Origin: Candidatus Thiodiazotropha sp. (ex Epidulcina cf. delphinae)
GTDB lineage: Bacteria; Pseudomonadota; Gammaproteobacteria; Chromatiales; Chromatiaceae
Direction of reading: 5' to 3'
Length of the DNA stretch: 33,890 bases
Assembly (NCBI GenBank): GCA_025656455.1
Contig: JAHXHS010000053.1
Location: forward strand, 1-33,890
This document shows, in pieces, positions 31,299-33,890 of this stretch. The first letter of the stretch is position 1. Every line of letters starts with the position of its first letter. The notes under the pieces are model-generated. The model did not search any database. It was not told the DNA's origin and saw only the letters and a list, made by a program, of their open reading frames with translations. The translations under genes and the position numbers were made by a program.

Positions 31299-33830
31299 TT
31301 AGGCGACCGCCTGCCAGTTTTCAACCAGAATCGGCTGTAGACCCTCCCTGACATCCTGAGGGATCACATGACCCACGCCACTTGGCACGTCGAAGACGGC
31401 CATCGCGGCGACCAACTGTTCGACCTGATTGTTGAGCAATGCCGAAGCGTCTGTCTCGATCCGGTCTACGGTATGGACTGGCCTGTCGTACTCCTGTGTG
31501 ATGGTCGCTTGATCGTCCCTGCCAGCCAGGGCGTCATTTCCCGAGGCGGTTATCAGGGGTTCGTTGGCGCTCAAGCCGGTCAGGGCATCATCAGTAATGA
31601 CGCTCCCATCGGAAAATTCAAAGCGCAGGGTTTTACCCCGATTGCTCACCAGGAACCAATCATTGATGGTAAGTTGGTCGTTGCCCGAACCGTATCGCAC
31701 AAGGAGAGCATTTTGCTGTCGCTCGAAGCGCACATCCGATGTGGCAATGCCTTCTCCGAATAATACGGTATCCTGACGCAGCGCTTCAGAAGGTGTATCC
31801 CTGGGGATGTTATAATGCAAAATATCCTGCCCATCGCCCAGAGCGAAGCTGAAGCGAGTGGCTGAATGGATCCCCCATAAGGTATCGTCACCGGCACCGC
31901 CATTAATCGCGATATCGAGCGTTCCTGCGTTTGTCGCGCGTATCGTGTCATGCCCGCTACCGCCGGACATAAGACCTCTACCGATCAGTTCGTCATCGCC
32001 CGCTTCGCCATAAAGCTCACCCTGGCCGTAGAGGTAATCCGACCCTGAGCCACCATGGAAGATATCGAAATTATCATCCCGGAAGGCATCAAATTCATAG
32101 CGACTACCGCCATACAGCCGGTCGTCACCATCTCCGCCATACAGGTGGTCATGAGCAGACTCGGTGTATCTGAGTCCGGGGCCGTAATGATCCATATCAC
32201 CGTCACCATAAAGAGTGTCATTTCCGGCGCCGCCATGCAGCACATCGTCGCCTGCGCTGCCATCGAGGGTGTCCTGCCCCAGGTCACCATGGAGGGTGTC
32301 ATTTCCGCTGCCGCCATCGATTTGATCGTTGCCGTCTCCGCCATGAACCGTATCGCTGCCACCATAGGAGGCGATGGCGTCATTTCCACCCAGCCCGTCT
32401 AGGGTTTCAGTGCTGTTGAATCCCTGTATGGCATCATCGGTGGCTGTACCGAGAACCGCTTGAGATAACAGATCGGTGATGCTCCAGGTGACGTTGTCGG
32501 CAAAGGTGAACTCGCGGATGCTGTTGCCGGTGTCGATCAGTTCGGCGCCATTAAATTGGCCGATGACAGTCACCTGGTCATTGTTGTTACGATTGGACAG
32601 AATCAGATCATTACCCGAGCGTCTGGCGATGGCATCGGTTGAGGCCAGATCGAGATATTCAATGCGATTATTGCCCCGCGTATCATCGATCGTGTCCTGC
32701 CCGTCGCCGCTTTGGAACCGGTAGATATCATCTCCAGCGCCGCCTTCTAGACGATCATTGCCCGTCCCACCGACTAAAACATCGTTACGATCATCGTTGC
32801 CAATGCCGCCGCCAAGTAGGGTATCGTCACCAGCACCGCCATACAGTTGATCGCTTCCCGCTGCCCCATCGATCGTGTCGTTGCCGGCGCCGCCATCGAT
32901 CACATCATCGGTTTCGTACCCGACAATCGTTTGGTCAGAACTGTCTCCCTGCAATAACATGGCTCTGACCGCGTCATAGCTCCAGCTTGCGCCATCCTGA
33001 AACTGGAAGCTGTCTATGTTATGAATTTCACTGTTATGGAAAAATTCTTCAACCCGCGTTATCGATCCCGAGTATGCCATGACCAGATCATGGTCAGCCC
33101 GCGATAATACAACCCTATCGGGGGTGATGCCCGCATCGAACACGACCTTGTCATGACTGTTTGCGCCAGACCCATCGCTATTTTTGATCAGATTCTCGCC
33201 GGCAACCAAACCCAACCGGTAAGTGTCATTGCCGAGACCGCCCATGAGCGTGTCGGCGCCGGACGATGTGTTCAATACGATCGCCTGGGGGTCTTCCAGG
33301 CCGAAGACCTGGGGTATATTATCACCGAGCGCATCCATGATGAGCAGCTTGAGCTGCTCCGAGGCGTATTGGCCGTATTTGATCCGCACCAGGGCCGCTG
33401 TCAGAAAGACCTCTTTCAGGGCGTCGATGTTGTCATCCAAAAAGACTGTAGAGTCATAGACAATTCGTGAAGGCTCCAATTCCGGCGCCAGTATTCGCGC
33501 CCAGGAGATGTCTTCCACGTTCCAGTCAAGAATGCTGAACATGGAGTCTACGGCGGTTAGGGCGGGGAGGTCGTGTTCGGTTACTGCTTTCCGGTAACTT
33601 GCCTCAATTTGATCAGTGCCCGGAAAAAGAAACGTTTGTTCACCACCAGAATCAACTCCACTTGGTGCTTGCCTTATAAGATTTAGATACTGAGTCAAGT
33701 GCTGCAATCCAACACTCATGAAAACAGACTGACGTGCACCGGGGGCTATTCTATCCCAGTGAACTTGAACAATTTTAGCGAAAACAGACGAAGGATTATG
33801 AGCCTGTAAATAATTCTGTGTAACTGCCAT
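31299..33830 (-). CDS. RTX-type calcium-binding secreted protein
   Basis: An 843-residue acidic, Cys-free-looking protein without a signal peptide. Residues 1-180 form an alpha-rich N-terminal domain I do not recognise. RTX nonapeptide repeats of the GGxGxDxLx type occur at about 190-203, 310-375 and 475-640 (for example GGAGNDTIDGAAGSDQLYGG). They alternate with 'haemolysin-type calcium-binding related' segments (VTVIGQFNGAELIDTGNSIR, REFTFADNVTWSITDLL). The end DVPSGVGHVIPQDVREG...NWQAVA resembles C-termini of type I secretion substrates. It is expected to be exported by a type I system and to fold on binding Ca2+. It starts 3 bases after the stop of the upstream gene, so it is in an operon. 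Enzymatic activity is not evident. Confidence 0.88.
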   Translation of the reverse strand: MAVTQNYLQAHNPSSVFAKIVQVHWDRIAPGARQSVFMSVGLQHLTQYLNLIRQAPSGVDSGGEQTFLFPGTDQIEASYRKAVTEHDLPALTAVDSMFSILDWNVEDISWARILAPELEPSRIVYDSTVFLDDNIDALKEVFLTAALVRIKYGQYASEQLKLLIMDALGDNIPQVFGLEDPQAIVLNTSSGADTLMGGLGNDTYRLGLVAGENLIKNSDGSGANSHDKVVFDAGITPDRVVLSRADHDLVMAYSGSITRVEEFFHNSEIHNIDSFQFQDGASWSYDAVRAMLLQGDSSDQTIVGYETDDVIDGGAGNDTIDGAAGSDQLYGGAGDDTLLGGGIGNDDRNDVLVGGTGNDRLEGGAGDDIYRFQSGDGQDTIDDTRGNNRIEYLDLASTDAIARRSGNDLILSNRNNNDQVTVIGQFNGAELIDTGNSIREFTFADNVTWSITDLLSQAVLGTATDDAIQGFNSTETLDGLGGNDAIASYGGSDTVHGGDGNDQIDGGSGNDTLHGDLGQDTLDGSAGDDVLHGGAGNDTLYGDGDMDHYGPGLRYTESAHDHLYGGDGDDRLYGGSRYEFDAFRDDNFDIFHGGSGSDYLYGQGELYGEAGDDELIGRGLMSGGSGHDTIRATNAGTLDIAINGGAGDDTLWGIHSATRFSFALGDGQDILHYNIPRDTPSEALRQDTVLFGEGIATSDVRFERQQNALLVRYGSGNDQLTINDWFLVSNRGKTLRFEFSDGSVITDDALTGLSANEPLITASGNDALAGRDDQATITQEYDRPVHTVDRIETDASALLNNQVEQLVAAMAVFDVPSGVGHVIPQDVREGLQPILVENWQAVA

Positions 33831-33833
33831 TGT

Positions 33834-33890
33834 TTAAACGAAGTCCTCCAGGCGGTCTTCGAACTCAATCATAAAACGGTTCAAGGCGGT
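33834..33890 (-). CDS. C-terminal end of the upstream gene (cut by the window edge)
   Basis: On the minus strand the last 57 bases read TALNRFMIEFEDRLEDFV and a TAA stop, in frame and right before the RTX gene. The reading includes GGAGG, which may serve as the ribosome binding site for the RTX gene 13 bases on. Too short to identify. Confidence 0.5.
   Translation of the reverse strand, partial: TALNRFMIEFEDRLEDFV

Overview
The window looks like chromosomal DNA of a gammaproteobacterium. The conserved genes fit that group: Mg-type HemB, TsaC, MlaC, PPK2, a ClC channel and FeoABC behind a Fur box. Several families recall sulfur-oxidising or environmental lineages, but no rRNA or other marker is present, so the genus is open. 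There is no CRISPR array and no complete tRNA or rRNA gene. All family assignments were made by eye from motifs, without database searches.

Layout. Positions 1-88 hold the 3' end of an IS5-like element. A 297-bp palindromic element follows at 168-464, then hemB (-), a thioredoxin-like gene (+) and tsaC (-). From about 3.0 to 19.5 kb lies an accessory arsenic island. It opens with a Cys-rich LuxR-type regulator and an HMA-fold protein. Next come four ArsI-like VOC domains, a small Cys protein, and a protein fusing a VOC domain, an ArsM methyltransferase and a metallothionein-like tail. A second methyltransferase, a PstSCAB phosphate-type transporter, an RND exporter with a LolA-like partner, a thioredoxin-type arsenate reductase (arsC) and an outer-membrane barrel follow. 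On the opposite strand, converging on it, is a DUF2703-sigZ pair whose products also carry Cys tails. From 20.6 kb the gene content is ordinary again: mlaC, a Met/Gly-rich secreted protein, a PEMT/ICMT-like membrane protein, ppk2, clc and feoABC. The right end has a repeat-rich gap, an AT-rich membrane protein gene and an RTX protein gene.

How it may work (inference). Arsenate could enter with phosphate or be kept out by the dedicated Pst system. ArsC would reduce it to As(III), the ArsM domain would methylate it, and the VOC domains would cleave or bind methylated trivalent forms. Cys tails on at least six unrelated proteins could hold or pass the metalloid. The RND/LolA-like/barrel set could export a product. 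The metalloid is assigned as arsenic from arsC, the ArsM cysteines and the ArsI-type vicinal Cys pairs; antimony or another thiophilic element cannot be excluded.

A second theme is non-coding. Three roughly 300-bp palindromic elements (168-464, 20087-20423, 25677-25966) share a plan of 35-bp terminal inverted repeats around two inner hairpins. Their terminal repeats and stems differ in sequence, yet the first two share their loop sequences. A fourth element (29119-29746) has ISL3-like ends and a perfect 8-bp target duplication.
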